Shown in pieces: positions 8,854 through 17,498 of a DNA stretch of 55,102 nt; the stretch's first letter is position 1; the number at the start of each line of letters is the position of its first letter. The stretch lies in contig JAFGBU010000011.1 of the NCBI GenBank assembly GCA_016932995.1, positions 1 to 55,102 on the forward strand, written 5' to 3'. Under the pieces are notes generated by a model. That model was not told where the DNA came from. It did not search any database and saw only the letters and a list, made by a program, of their open reading frames with translations. Origin of the DNA: Desulfovibrionaceae bacterium. GTDB lineage: Bacteria; Desulfobacterota; Desulfovibrionia; Desulfovibrionales; Desulfovibrionaceae. Both the position numbers and the translations under genes were made by a program.

Positions 8854-9822
8854 TCAGTACAGCCAGCATGAGACCAGGCCGCGCTCGCCGACCGATTTCA
8901 GTTCGGGCGGGGTCGTTCGGCAGACGTCCAGGGCCTTTTTGCAGCGCGGGTGGAACGGGCAGCCCGGCGGCGGGGCCGATGGGCTGGGCAGGTCCCCCGT
9001 GAGCCGGACCGGCCTGGCCGCGCGCTCCGGGTCCGGCACGGGCACGGCCGAGAGCAGGGCCTCGGTGTACGGGTGCAGCGGGGCCTTGAATATCTCCTCG
9101 CTTCGGGCCAGCTCCACGACCCGGCCCAGATACATGACCGCGACCCGGTCGCTGATGTGGCCGATCACCGAGAGGTCGTGGGAGATGAACAGATAGGTCA
9201 GGCCGAAGCGCTCCTGGAGGTCGTCCAGGAGGTTGAGCACCTGGGCCCGGACCGAGACGTCCAGGGCGGACACGGGCTCGTCGCAGACCAGCAGCTCGGG
9301 TTCGAGCACCAGGGCCCGGGCAATGGCCGCGCGCTGGCGCTGGCCGCCCGAGAACTCGTGGGGGTATCGTCCGGCGTGCTCCGGGTCCAGGCCGACCAGG
9401 CCCAGGGTCTCGGCGACCTTGGCCCGGCGTTCGCGGCGCGCGCCCAGGCCGTGGATGCGCAGGGGCTCGCCGACCATGGCCCCGATCTTCTTGCGCGGGT
9501 TCAGGGACGAGTAGGGGTCCTGGAAGATCATCTGCATCCGGCGGCAGCGGTCCTTGCGCTCCCACTCGCCCACCTCCCGGCCCTTGAACAGGACCCGGCC
9601 GGACGTCGGCCGCTCCAGGCCGAGCACGCAGCGGGCCAGGGTGGACTTGCCGCACCCGGACTCGCCGACCAGGCCCAGGGTCTCGCCGCGCCTGACCTTA
9701 AGGCTGACCCCGTCCACGGCCCTCAGGCTGCCGGACCTGATCCTGAGCAGGCCCCGGGTCAGGGGGTAGTGCCTGGCCAGGTCCGTGGTTTCGAGCAGAA
9801 CATCTTGCCTGTCCATGGTCAA
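8854..9822 (-). CDS. dppF: Oligopeptide/dipeptide ABC transporter ATP-binding protein (DppF/OppF type)
   Basis: A 322-residue ABC ATPase with Walker [10 protein letters not shown], the signature SGGQRQR, and Walker [15 protein letters not shown] with the H-loop LFISHDLSV. The C-terminal [12 protein letters not shown] is the cysteine-bearing extension typical of peptide and nickel ATPases, which can carry an iron-sulfur cluster. It overlaps the upstream dppD-like gene by four bases, so the two likely form a heterodimer energising a peptide, nickel or related importer. No permease or substrate-binding gene is present in the window. The specific substrate cannot be told from the ATPase. Confidence 0.93.
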   Translation of the reverse strand: MTMDRQDVLLETTDLARHYPLTRGLLRIRSGSLRAVDGVSLKVRRGETLGLVGESGCGKSTLARCVLGLERPTSGRVLFKGREVGEWERKDRCRRMQMIFQDPYSSLNPRKKIGAMVGEPLRIHGLGARRERRAKVAETLGLVGLDPEHAGRYPHEFSGGQRQRAAIARALVLEPELLVCDEPVSALDVSVRAQVLNLLDDLQERFGLTYLFISHDLSVIGHISDRVAVMYLGRVVELARSEEIFKAPLHPYTEALLSAVPVPDPERAARPVRLTGDLPSPSAPPPGCPFHPRCKKALDVCRTTPPELKSVGERGLVSCWLY

Positions 9823-10784
9823 TTCCTGTACAGCCAGCAGCGCACCCCGCGGCCGTCGCGCTCGAAGATCGGCGGGGCCTGGCCGCGGCAGATGTCCATG
9901 GCTTCAAAGCAGCGGGGGTTGAAGCGGCAGCCCCGGGGCTGGCTGAAGATGCCCGGCACCGCGCCGGGTATGGGCCTGAGCCTGTGCCTGCGGTCCATGC
10001 GCGGCAGCGAGTCCAGCAGGCCCCGGGTATAGGGGTGCAGGGGCTCCCTGAACAGCGGCCGGACCCCGGACTGCTCCACGATCTGGCCGCAGTACATGAC
10101 CGCCACGCGCTGGGCGTTGCCCGCGACCACGCCCAGGTCGTGGGTGATGAGCAGGACCGAGGCCGCCTTTTTGTCCTTGATGTCCTGCATCAGGCCGAGT
10201 ATCTGGGCCTGAATGGTCACGTCCAGGGCCGTGGTCGGCTCGTCCGCTATCAGGATGTCCGGCTCGCAGGACAGGGCCATGGCGATCATGACCCTCTGGC
10301 GCATGCCCCCGGACAGCTCGTGGGGGTAGCTGAGGGCCGCGCGTTCGGGCTCGGGTATGCCCACCAGGCCGAGCATCTCCTCGGCCCGCTCCCTGGCCCG
10401 GGCCTTGGACGCCTTCTGGTGCAGGCGCACGGCCTCGGCGATCTGTTCGCCGACCCTGAACACCGGATTGAGCGAGGTCATGGGCTCCTGGAAGATCATG
10501 GATATCTTGTTGCCGCGCACCCGGCGCAGTTGCCGCTCGTCCAGCGAAAGCAGGTCTTGTCCTTGGAACAGGGCGCTCCCGGCCGTGACCCTGCCGGGCG
10601 GGTCGGGCACCAGGCCGAGCAGGGACAGGGCCAGGACGGTCTTGCCGCACCCGGACTCGCCGACCAGGCCCAGGGTCTCGCCCTGGGCAAGAGACAGGGA
10701 GACGTCGTCCACGGCCTTGGCCACGCCGCGCTGGGAGGTGAACCGGGTCGTCAGACCTGTTATTTCGAGGATCGATTGGGCCAT
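9819..10784 (-). CDS. dppD: Oligopeptide/dipeptide ABC transporter ATP-binding protein (DppD/OppD type)
   Basis: From the ATG at 10784 the product is 321 residues, as expected for DppD/OppD. It has Walker A GESGCGKT, signature SGGMRQR, Walker [16 protein letters not shown]-loop LITHDLGVV, and the C-terminal peptide-ATPase extension [12 protein letters not shown]. The frame is open far upstream (to 11537), but that extension lies antisense to trmFO and has no ABC similarity. It is divergent from trmFO with a 75-base gap and is followed by dppF and an HD protein. The usual dppABC partners are missing here. Confidence 0.93.
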   Translation of the reverse strand: MAQSILEITGLTTRFTSQRGVAKAVDDVSLSLAQGETLGLVGESGCGKTVLALSLLGLVPDPPGRVTAGSALFQGQDLLSLDERQLRRVRGNKISMIFQEPMTSLNPVFRVGEQIAEAVRLHQKASKARARERAEEMLGLVGIPEPERAALSYPHELSGGMRQRVMIAMALSCEPDILIADEPTTALDVTIQAQILGLMQDIKDKKAASVLLITHDLGVVAGNAQRVAVMYCGQIVEQSGVRPLFREPLHPYTRGLLDSLPRMDRRHRLRPIPGAVPGIFSQPRGCRFNPRCFEAMDICRGQAPPIFERDGRGVRCWLYRN

Positions 10785-10859
10785 GTTCGTTGAAGGCGTT
10801 CGGAGCCTCGCCCCTGATAAGCCAAAAACAGCGCGGGCACAATTGCTTGGAGCGGCCGG

Positions 10860-12188
10860 GTGAGCCTGGTCGCGGTCATAGGCGGCGGTCTGGCCGGGTG
10901 CGAGTGCGCCTTCAAGCTGGCCCGGGCCGGGGTCCGGGTGCGCCTCCTGGAGATGAAGCCCGGGCGCTATTCCGAGGCCCACAAGAGCCCGGGCCTGGCC
11001 GAGCTGGTCTGCTCCAACTCCCTGCGCTCCAGGGAGCCGACCACCGGGGTCGGCCTGCTCAAGGAGGAGATGGCCGCCCTGGGCAGCCTGGTCATGGAGG
11101 CCGCCCTGGCCTGCGAGGTGCCCGCGGGCAAGGCCCTGGCCGTGGACCGGGAGCGGTTTTCGGCTTACGTGACCGAGAGGATCGAGGGCCTTGCCGGGGT
11201 CGAGGTCCTGCGCCGCGAGGTCCGGGACCTGGACGACCCGCTGCTGGCCGAATCCGCGGCCGTGGTCGTGGCCGCCGGGCCCCTGGCCGGGGAGTCCCTG
11301 GCCCGGTCCCTGGCCGAGGCCGCGGGCCGGGACAGCCTCCACTTCCACGACGCCATCGCGCCCATTGTCGCGGCCGAGTCCATTGACCCGGAGCGGGTCT
11401 TTCCTGGCTCGCGCTACCGGCCAGAGGACGCGGACTACCTGAACTGCCCCCTGGACGAGGCCGAGTACCGGCGCTTCGTGGCCGAGCTGATCCGGGCCGA
11501 GAGGGCGCCTCTGCGCGACTTCGAGCAGGAGGTCCATTTCGAGGGCTGCCTGCCCGTGGAGTCCATGGCCGAGCGGGGGGAGATGACCCTGGCCTTCGGC
11601 CCGCTAAAGCCCGTGGGCCTGGTCGATCCCAGGACCGGGCAACAGCCCTTTGCCGTGGTCCAGCTGAGGCCCGAGAACCGGGAGCGGACCGCGTTCAACC
11701 TGGTCGGGTTTCAGACCAGGCTCAGGTTCGGGGAGCAGAAGAGGGTCTTCGGCCTGATACCCGGGCTCGAGCAGGCCGAGTTTCTGCGCCTCGGGTCCAT
11801 GCACAGGAACACCTTTGTGGACGCGCCAAGGGTCCTGGGTCCGGACCTGGGGCTCAAGGACCGGCCCGGGGTGTTCCTGGCCGGGCAGCTGACCGGGGTC
11901 GAGGGCTATGTGGAATCCGCGGCCTGCGGCCTGTGGCTGGGCCTTGGCCTGGCCCGGAGGCTGACCGGCGGGTCGTTGCCCGATCTGCCCCGGGAAACGG
12001 CCCTGGGCGCGCTTCTGGGGCATCTGCGCGAGCCGGCCAAGAACTTCCAGCCCTCGAACGTCCATTTCGGGCTCATGCCCGCGCTCAAGGTCCGGGCCCC
12101 CAAGAGGCGGCGCAGGGAGCTGTACGCGGAAAGGGCCCGCATGGCCTTTGCCCGCTGGCTGGCCGAGGCCGGTCTGGACCGGGAATGA
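10860..12188 (+). CDS. trmFO: Folate-dependent tRNA (uracil-5-)-methyltransferase
   Basis: TrmFO makes ribothymidine at U54 of the T-loop using 5,10-methylenetetrahydrofolate and FADH2, instead of the SAM route of TrmA. The 442-residue product begins with the FAD motif [20 protein letters not shown] and has [30 protein letters not shown] and the signature [16 protein letters not shown]. The start is GTG at 10860 with GGAG eight bases upstream; no ATG fits. A perfect hairpin without a T run lies at its 3' end, shared with the convergent FTR-like gene. Confidence 0.95.
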   Translation: MSLVAVIGGGLAGCECAFKLARAGVRVRLLEMKPGRYSEAHKSPGLAELVCSNSLRSREPTTGVGLLKEEMAALGSLVMEAALACEVPAGKALAVDRERFSAYVTERIEGLAGVEVLRREVRDLDDPLLAESAAVVVAAGPLAGESLARSLAEAAGRDSLHFHDAIAPIVAAESIDPERVFPGSRYRPEDADYLNCPLDEAEYRRFVAELIRAERAPLRDFEQEVHFEGCLPVESMAERGEMTLAFGPLKPVGLVDPRTGQQPFAVVQLRPENRERTAFNLVGFQTRLRFGEQKRVFGLIPGLEQAEFLRLGSMHRNTFVDAPRVLGPDLGLKDRPGVFLAGQLTGVEGYVESAACGLWLGLGLARRLTGGSLPDLPRETALGALLGHLREPAKNFQPSNVHFGLMPALKVRAPKRRRRELYAERARMAFARWLAEAGLDRE

Positions 12189-12214
12189 AGGCCCGGCCGG
12201 GTCAGCCGGGCCTT
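12188..12214. other. Hairpin at the trmFO / FTR-like convergent junction
   Basis: Perfect 10-bp arms (12188-12197 and 12205-12214) with a 7-base loop span the two convergent stop regions. Neither strand has a T run after it, so it is not a textbook intrinsic terminator, but it could protect both 3' ends or work with Rho. Confidence 0.5.
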
Positions 12215-12546
12215 CAGTCCCGGATGTTTTCCGGGGGCCTGCGCTCGGGCACCAGGCGCTGCTCGATCTTGCCCTCGTTCCAGTCCTTGGACACGTACAG
12301 GCCGCAGAAGCAGGACCCGAACTCCTTCACGTCCGCCTCGCGGTATGCGCAGGGGCAGATGATGTCCTTGTCCTGGTCGTACTCGCCGTTGGCCAGGCGG
12401 CAGGGGCAGGCCATGTACCCCAGGCGCTCCCTGTTGACCACCAGGCCCTCCAGCAGGGCCATGGTCATGTCCGTGTCCTTGTTGAAATAGTAGCCCTTGG
12501 GCTCCTGGATCTTCTTGAGCGTGTCGTAGAGTCGCAGCGCGTCCAT
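12214..12546 (-). CDS. Ferredoxin:thioredoxin reductase catalytic-subunit-like iron-sulfur protein
   Basis: The 110-residue protein matches the FTR catalytic beta-subunit fold, which passes electrons from ferredoxin through a [4Fe-4S] centre to a disulfide. It carries three C-x-C pairs (ACPCR, ICPCA, SCFCG). Canonical plant and cyanobacterial FTR has CPC-x16-CPC-x8-CHC; here the spacings are 14 and 12, and the catalytic histidine of CHC is replaced by phenylalanine (CFC). No FTR alpha subunit is present. It lies two bases after a glutaredoxin-like gene, its likely redox partner, as in the FTR-type systems of anaerobes and methanogens. Electrons would come from ferredoxin, not NADPH (inference). 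Confidence 0.88.
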   Translation of the reverse strand: MDALRLYDTLKKIQEPKGYYFNKDTDMTMALLEGLVVNRERLGYMACPCRLANGEYDQDKDIICPCAYREADVKEFGSCFCGLYVSKDWNEGKIEQRLVPERRPPENIRD

Positions 12547-12548
12547 GC

Positions 12549-12797
12549 CTATCTCCCCAGGGCCTTTTCCAGCTTTTTCTTGTCAAAGCCCACGACCACG
12601 GTCTCGCCTATGACCACGGTGGGGAAGGACACGGCCGGGTTGTGCTTCCTGACCTCGGCTATGGCCTCCTGGCGCTTGGGCCCGCTGAGCTGGTCCACGA
12701 ACACGCACTCGTACTTGACCCCGCACTGGTCCAGAAAGGCCTTGGTGTTCTTGCAGTGCACGCAGGTGCTCAGGGCGAAGAGCTTGACCTCGTTCAT
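12549..12797 (-). CDS. Glutaredoxin-like thiol-disulfide protein
   Basis: An 82-residue thioredoxin-fold protein with active site C12-V-H-C15 in LSTCVHCKNT and the cis-proline segment SFPTVVIG, ending with GFDKKKLEKAL. A dithiol CxxC protein of this size could take electrons from the FTR-like protein encoded two bases downstream and reduce target disulfides. The ATG at 12797 is preferred over an upstream extension because it directly precedes the first beta strand (EVKLFALS). A candidate promoter lies about 50 bases upstream. Confidence 0.88.
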   Translation of the reverse strand: MNEVKLFALSTCVHCKNTKAFLDQCGVKYECVFVDQLSGPKRQEAIAEVRKHNPAVSFPTVVIGETVVVGFDKKKLEKALGR

Positions 12798-12847
12798 GGC
12801 CGCCCCCGGTTGCAGGTCGCTCGGCCGGCGATCCGGCGGAGTCAGGA

Positions 12848-12878
12848 CATATATGGACCTTACGGGCCGCGGCGTCAA
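12848..12878 (-). promoter_or_regulatory. Candidate promoter for the glutaredoxin/FTR pair
   Basis: On the minus strand TTGACG (12878-12873) is followed after 17 bases by CATATA (12855-12850), or after 19 bases by TATATG (12853-12848). It lies in the short AT-rich part of the gap between tmk and the glutaredoxin gene. Confidence 0.5.
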
Positions 12879-12921
12879 AGCCCCGGCCGCGGGATTTTCC
12901 GGTCCGGACCGGGCTTGCCGG

Positions 12922-13557
12922 TCAGGTCCCGAACCTCTCGTCCACCACTCTGCGGATGTCTTCGAACACGGCCTGGGCGCCCGGCGAGGCGTCCACGACC
13001 TTGAAGCGTTCCTTGTTCAGGGCCGCCCACATGAGGTAGCCCTCGCGCACGCGCTTGTGGAAGGACAGGCTTTCGGCCTCGAAGCGGCCTTCCTCCTTGA
13101 CCTTGCCCTCGCGCATGTTGCGGGTCATGGCCCTTTTCAGGCCCAGCTCCGGGTCGATGTCCAAAAGTATGGTCAGCTCGGGCCACAGCCCGGCCACGGC
13201 GATCTTGTTGAACTGGTGCAGGAGCTTGGGGTCCAGGCCCCGGCCGTAGCCCTGGTAGACCACGGTCGAGTCCGCGAAGCGGTCGGAGATGACCGCCTGG
13301 CCCCGGTCCAGGGCGGGCCTGATGACCTGGCTCACGTGCTGGGCCCGGTCGGCCAGATACAGGAACAGCTCGGTCTCGCCGGTCAGGTCCTTGCCCTCCA
13401 TGTGCAGGAGCATCTTGCGCAGCTCCCGGCCCACGCGGCTGCCGCCCGGCTCCAGGGTGACCAGCACCCGGCGGCCCTTTGCCTCCAGGTACTGCCTGAG
13501 CATGGCGATCTGGGTGCTCTTGCCCGTGCCCTCTATGCCTTCAAAGGTAACAAACAC
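12922..13557 (-). CDS. tmk: Thymidylate kinase
   Basis: Tmk phosphorylates dTMP to dTDP with ATP. From the GTG at 13557 the protein has 211 residues, with P-loop [11 protein letters not shown] near the N terminus, the DR-x motif in [18 protein letters not shown], and [11 protein letters not shown] before the lid region. The frame is open far upstream, but the extension is antisense to surE and unrelated. GTG is preceded by AAGGCGGG about six bases away, and the start lies 25 bases inside the end of the OB/HD gene, so the pair is probably translationally coupled. Confidence 0.95.
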   Translation of the reverse strand: MFVTFEGIEGTGKSTQIAMLRQYLEAKGRRVLVTLEPGGSRVGRELRKMLLHMEGKDLTGETELFLYLADRAQHVSQVIRPALDRGQAVISDRFADSTVVYQGYGRGLDPKLLHQFNKIAVAGLWPELTILLDIDPELGLKRAMTRNMREGKVKEEGRFEAESLSFHKRVREGYLMWAALNKERFKVVDASPGAQAVFEDIRRVVDERFGT

Positions 13558-14588
13558 TGATGCCCGCCTTTTTTCTCGGACTCCTGGCCGCATTTGTTTC
13601 CCTGGCCGTCGGGCGAGCGCCTCGGGTTGTACAGGAAGCGCTCCAGATAGCGGTTGTAGGCCGACCAGGCGCCCTCCTGGTCCTGGCCCTGGGTCTCGCG
13701 GATCATGTTCAGCTTGGCGTCCAGGTTGTCCGCGTGGTGCAGGACAAAGGCCTCGGGCGTCTTGGGCCGCCTGGGCGAGCCGAACTCGTATTCCCCGTGG
13801 TGGCTGACCACGATGTGCTTCAGGTGCATGATCAGGGCCGGGTCGAGGTCCTCGGCCTTGTCCAGGAAGGGCGCGATCTTTTCCAGGGACAGGACGATGT
13901 GGCCCAGAAGCCGGCCCTCGTCGGTGTACTCGTTGTCCAGCTCCCCGGACAGCTCCCAGGCCTTGCCCAGGTCGTGGACCAGGGCGGCCGTGAATATCAC
14001 CTGGCGGTCCAGGTAGGGGTACTGGTCGCACACGGCCATGCACAGCCTGATCACCGACAGGGTGTGCTCGAGCAGCCCGCCCAGGTAGGCGTGGTGCACG
14101 GTCTTGGCTCCGGCGGCCGCGAGCAGTCGATTGCGGATGTCCTTGTCCGCGAGGATTCTGCGGCAGAGGTCCTTCCACGGCTTGTGCACCAGGTGCGCCC
14201 GGCACAGCTCGTGTATCTCGGCGAGCATGTCCTCGGGGCTGCGCTGGCTGGCGGGCACGAACTCGGCCATATCCAGGTCCAGGTCCGCGGGCTCGACGAG
14301 CTCCAGGCGTTCGACGGTGATCTGGTTCTGGTCCCTGAAGCTGCCCACCTGGCCGAAGACCAGGGCCAGCCGGCCGGTTGGAATGTCCTCGAAGGCCAGG
14401 CTTTGGGGGCTCCACATCTTGGCCTCGATGCGGCCGGTGGCGTTTTGCAGGGTCAGGCCCCAGTAGGGGCCGTTGCGCGACTGGCCGTGCTTGGCCTCGA
14501 CGATCACAAACGGGGCCTCGATCCGCTCGCCCGGGGCCAGGGCGCTGATGTCCGGTGATTTCTGCATGGGTTGTCTTGCCATTGTCAT
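13533..14588 (-). CDS. OB-fold plus HD-domain protein, YhaM-type 3'-5' exoribonuclease family
   Basis: The 351-residue product has an N-terminal OB-fold nucleic-acid-binding domain (about residues 15-95; [28 protein letters not shown]) and a central HD domain with [46 protein letters not shown] and [15 protein letters not shown]. Order and motifs match YhaM of Firmicutes, a metal-dependent 3'-5' exonuclease. The C terminus is a charged tail overlapping tmk. Several ATGs compete: 14588 is chosen because GAGGT lies about 11 bases upstream, with 14582 and 14567 as alternatives. It is divergent from surE. Confidence 0.87.
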   Translation of the reverse strand: MTMARQPMQKSPDISALAPGERIEAPFVIVEAKHGQSRNGPYWGLTLQNATGRIEAKMWSPQSLAFEDIPTGRLALVFGQVGSFRDQNQITVERLELVEPADLDLDMAEFVPASQRSPEDMLAEIHELCRAHLVHKPWKDLCRRILADKDIRNRLLAAAGAKTVHHAYLGGLLEHTLSVIRLCMAVCDQYPYLDRQVIFTAALVHDLGKAWELSGELDNEYTDEGRLLGHIVLSLEKIAPFLDKAEDLDPALIMHLKHIVVSHHGEYEFGSPRRPKTPEAFVLHHADNLDAKLNMIRETQGQDQEGAWSAYNRYLERFLYNPRRSPDGQGNKCGQESEKKGGHQCLLPLKA

Positions 14589-14619
14589 GGGCTTGGGGTA
14601 CCTCGCCTCTAGGCGGGCG

Positions 14620-14635
14620 CTCAAGCCCGCTTGAG
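14620..14635. repeat. Palindrome in the divergent yhaM-like/surE intergenic region
   Basis: CTCAAGCCCGCTTGAG has perfect 7-base arms around a CC centre. A second perfect palindrome, GTCAATTGAC, lies at 14665-14674. Both sit between divergent genes and could be operators or hairpins. No known regulator match is claimed. Confidence 0.5.
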
Positions 14636-14707
14636 GGTACAACCTTGCCGATTTCATGGCCATTGTCAATTGACTCCGGCCGCGATGCGCAGACCCATGG
14701 ACATTTT

Positions 14708-15466
14708 ATGGACATCCTTCTGACCAATGACGACGGCATCCAGGCCCTGGGGCTCAGGGCCCTGTACAGGGCCCTGACCCGGGCCGGGCACCGGGTCCAC
14801 GTGGTCGCCCCGGTGACCGAGCAGTCGGCCGTGGGCCACGCCGTGACCATGAGCCTGCCCCTGCGGGTCAGGGAGTTCAGCGAGTCCGACTTCTTCGGCC
14901 TGGGCGTCTCGGGCACGCCCGCGGACTGCGTCAAGCTCGGACTGACCACGCTCCTGGACCAGCCGCCCGACCTGGTCGTCTCGGGCATAAACAGCGGGGC
15001 CAACGTGGGCGTGGACATTCTGTACTCCGGCACCGTGTCCGCGGCCACCGAGGGCGCGCTCATGTCCGTGCCCGCCCTGGCCGTGTCCGTGGACGACTTC
15101 AAGCCCCGGGACCTGAGCGGCCAGGCCGAGTACTGCGCCGGGCTGATCCCCGGGATTCCCTGGGCCGAGGTCCCGGAAAAGACGATCCTGAACCTGAACT
15201 TTCCTTCCTGTCCCGTGGCCCAGGCCGGGCCCCTGGTCGTCTGCCCGCACACCCGGGTCTCCTACCGGGACTGGTACGTGGAGCGCCTGGACCCGCGCGG
15301 CAACCCCTACTACTGGCTGGAGGGGGTCATCCCGCCGGACAGGATAAGCCCGGGCAAGGACCGCGCCCTGCTCAGCCAGGGCCACGTGACCCTGACCCCC
15401 CTGCGTTTCGACTTCAACGACCAGGCCACCCTGGACCTGCTCAGGGCGCGCCTGGGCCTGGACTGA
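14708..15466 (+). CDS. surE: 5'/3'-nucleotidase SurE
   Basis: SurE is a metal-dependent phosphatase acting on nucleoside 5'- and 3'-monophosphates and short polyphosphates. The 252-residue protein starts with [11 protein letters not shown] (metal aspartates D8-D9) and has [30 protein letters not shown] and the metal asparagine in [20 protein letters not shown]. The ATG at 14708 is the standard SurE start; the open frame upstream is unrelated. It is followed by gap, which has its own promoter. Confidence 0.96.
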   Translation: MDILLTNDDGIQALGLRALYRALTRAGHRVHVVAPVTEQSAVGHAVTMSLPLRVREFSESDFFGLGVSGTPADCVKLGLTTLLDQPPDLVVSGINSGANVGVDILYSGTVSAATEGALMSVPALAVSVDDFKPRDLSGQAEYCAGLIPGIPWAEVPEKTILNLNFPSCPVAQAGPLVVCPHTRVSYRDWYVERLDPRGNPYYWLEGVIPPDRISPGKDRALLSQGHVTLTPLRFDFNDQATLDLLRARLGLD

Positions 15467-15472
15467 GCGGCG

Positions 15473-15501
15473 TTGACGTCGATTTCGCTTGAGCATATTG
15501 T
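15473..15501 (+). promoter_or_regulatory. Candidate sigma70-type promoter of gap
   Basis: TTGACG (15473-15478), a 17-base spacer, then TATTGT (15496-15501), just after surE and about 105 bases before the gap start codon. This leaves a leader of roughly 95 bases in which no structured riboswitch was recognised. Confidence 0.6.
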
Positions 15502-15605
15502 TTAATCCTGCAATGATGGATAGCTGAGACCGTGTGTGGCCGGGCCGGGCGCATTCTTCATGGTCGCGGCCTCTGGGAAGACAATCCTGTTCAGGAGGTT
15601 TTTTG

Positions 15606-16589
15606 ATGGCTGTCAAGATCGGGATCAACGGATTCGGAAGGATAGGAAGGTACCTCACCCGGCTTCTGGCCGGCGACGCGGACCTCGAGCTCGTCGCCGT
15701 GAACGCGCGCGCCTCCAATCAGGACCTGGCCCACCTGCTGCGCTACGACTCGGTGCACGGCAAGTTCTTGGACGCCAAGGCCAATGACCAGGGCTTTCTG
15801 CTCAAGGATCGCCAGGTCAAGGTCACCCGCCAGCAGGCGGGCGAGTGGCTGTGGGGCGAGCTGGGCTGCGACCTCGTGGTCGAGACCACGGGCAAGCTCA
15901 CCGACCGCGCCGGCTGCCAGAAGCACATCGATTGCGGGGCCAAGAAGGTCATCCTTTCCGCGCCCGGCAAGGAGATGGACGTGACCATCGTGGTCAGCGT
16001 CAACGACGCGGACCTCAAGCCCTCGCACGCGATCATCTCCAACGCCTCCTGCACCACCAACTGCCTGGCCCCGGTGGCCAAGGCCCTGAACGACGCCTTC
16101 GTCATCAAGCACGGGCTCATGACCACGGTGCACTCCTACACCATGGACCAGCGCCTGCACGACGGCTCGCACAAGGACATCCGCCGGGCCCGCGCCGCGG
16201 CCCTGAACATGGTGCCCACGACCACCGGCGCGGCCAAGGCCGTGGCCTTGGTCATCCCGGCCTTGAAGGGCAAGCTCGACGGCTTCGCCATGCGCGTGCC
16301 CACCCCGGACGTCTCGGTGGTGGACTTGGTCTGCGAGATGGAGAAGGCCACGAGCAAGGAAGAGGTCAACGCCGCGTTCAAGGCCGCGGCCAACGAGAGC
16401 CTGGGCTTTTGCGAGGAGTCGCTGGTCTCCACCGACTTCGTGGGCAGCACCTTCGGCGGGGTGGTGGACGCCCAGCTGACCGCGGTCATTGACAATACCC
16501 TGGTCAAGGTCATCGCCTGGTACGACAACGAGGCCGGGTTCACGTACCAGCTCCTGCGGCTCATCAAGATGGTGGCCAGGATGGTCTAG
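15606..16589 (+). CDS. gap: Glyceraldehyde-3-phosphate dehydrogenase with NADP-type cofactor residues
   Basis: A 327-residue phosphorylating GAPDH (glyceraldehyde-3-phosphate to 1,3-bisphosphoglycerate). It has the Rossmann start GINGFGRIGR, catalytic C149 in SNASCTTNC, H176 in TTVHSYT and TPDVSVVDLV. The aspartate that normally binds the NAD ribose (VND, canonical D32) is alanine followed by arginine (VNAR), and canonical L187-P188 is G187-S188 (DGSHKD). Both changes are typical of NADP-using GapB/chloroplast-type enzymes. The usual YDNEWGYS motif is YDNEAGFT. AGGAGG lies seven bases upstream of the ATG. It is flanked by its own promoter and a perfect terminator, so it is monocistronic. Confidence 0.95.
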   Translation: MAVKIGINGFGRIGRYLTRLLAGDADLELVAVNARASNQDLAHLLRYDSVHGKFLDAKANDQGFLLKDRQVKVTRQQAGEWLWGELGCDLVVETTGKLTDRAGCQKHIDCGAKKVILSAPGKEMDVTIVVSVNDADLKPSHAIISNASCTTNCLAPVAKALNDAFVIKHGLMTTVHSYTMDQRLHDGSHKDIRRARAAALNMVPTTTGAAKAVALVIPALKGKLDGFAMRVPTPDVSVVDLVCEMEKATSKEEVNAAFKAAANESLGFCEESLVSTDFVGSTFGGVVDAQLTAVIDNTLVKVIAWYDNEAGFTYQLLRLIKMVARMV

Positions 16590-16616
16590 CCCGGTCGGGG
16601 CAACGAACAGTCAAGC

Positions 16617-16650
16617 GCCCCGCCGGACGATCGTCCGGCGGGGCTTTTTT
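16617..16650 (+). terminator. Intrinsic terminator after gap
   Basis: A perfect palindrome 16617-16644 (14-base arms GCCCCGCCGGACGA and its complement, effective GATC loop) is followed by TTTTTT at 16645-16650. It also separates gap from the convergent MBL gene. Confidence 0.93.
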
Positions 16651-16676
16651 CGCACTGTGGAGCGGTGTTTTTGGGG

Positions 16677-17489
16677 TCAGAACTCCAGGCTCAGGCCGAC
16701 CGAAAGGACCTCTATGGTCAGGGCCAGGCGGGCCTTCAGGAACTTGACCGCCTCCTTGCCCGTGCAGTGGCCCAGGGCCGCGGTTCGGACCTCGAACTCG
16801 AGCAGGGCCTTGGCGGTCTCTTCCAGGGCCTTTTGGGGCGCGCCTATCAGGTGCAGCCCGCCGACCACGGCCCGGACCTTTTTGTGGCCCAAGGCCTCGC
16901 GCAGATAGGCCAGGGAGTTGAACAGGCCGCTGTGGCAGCAGCCGAGCACCGCCACCGGGCCGGATTCGGTCTCCAGGACCAGGAAGGAGTCGTCCGGCAC
17001 CGGGTCCGGCGCGGTCCGCTCGCGGTCGTAGGAGAAATGGCCCACGCCCTGGAACATGCCGGGCATTCTAGGCACGTCGGTGAGCATCCACAGGCCCTGG
17101 TCCAGCCTGCGCTTGCCCCTGACCTGGATGAACTCCGGGATGATGCCCGGAACGCCTATCTCCCGGGCCTTGCCCGTGGAAAAAGAGTACCGGGTGCGGA
17201 TGACCTCGGGGTGGGCAAAGACCGGCCCCCTGAACTTGGTTGCCGCGAACAGGGCGTCCATGCCGCCGGTGTGGTCGTAGTGGCCGTGGCTCAGGCACAG
17301 GCCCTCGGCCTTTTCGAGGTCGATGGACAGCCGGGCGGCGTTTTTCAGAAACAGCCCGCTCTGGCCCGTGTCCCAGAGCCAGAGCTCGCCCTTGCGCTCA
17401 ATGGCCAGGGCCAGGCCCCATTCGGTGCCGAACCGCGCGTCCAGGGCCCGGTCGTCGCAGAGCACGGATATGCGCCAGGTCTTGCTCAT
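16677..17489 (-). CDS. MBL-fold metallohydrolase, COG1237 (dihydropterin phosphate synthase-like) family
   Basis: A 270-residue metallo-beta-lactamase-fold protein. Metal-ligand motifs are LSHGHYDHTGG (H-x-H-x-D-H), HPEVIR, VLGCCHSG and GGLHLIGA near the C terminus. The arrangement fits the COG1237 group, whose archaeal member makes the 4-(beta-D-ribofuranosyl)aminobenzene 5'-phosphate conjugate in methanopterin synthesis. In bacteria the substrate is unknown. It is nine bases after cimA and is the last gene of the run starting at pdxJ. It has no signal peptide. Confidence 0.87.
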   Translation of the reverse strand: MSKTWRISVLCDDRALDARFGTEWGLALAIERKGELWLWDTGQSGLFLKNAARLSIDLEKAEGLCLSHGHYDHTGGMDALFAATKFRGPVFAHPEVIRTRYSFSTGKAREIGVPGIIPEFIQVRGKRRLDQGLWMLTDVPRMPGMFQGVGHFSYDRERTAPDPVPDDSFLVLETESGPVAVLGCCHSGLFNSLAYLREALGHKKVRAVVGGLHLIGAPQKALEETAKALLEFEVRTAALGHCTGKEAVKFLKARLALTIEVLSVGLSLEF

Positions 17490-17498
17490 TGTCCGGGC

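Noticed and set aside
13558-15252. Long N-terminal extension in the tmk reading frame
   Set aside because: It passes antisense through surE and out of frame through the OB/HD gene; Tmk homology begins at the GTG at 13557.
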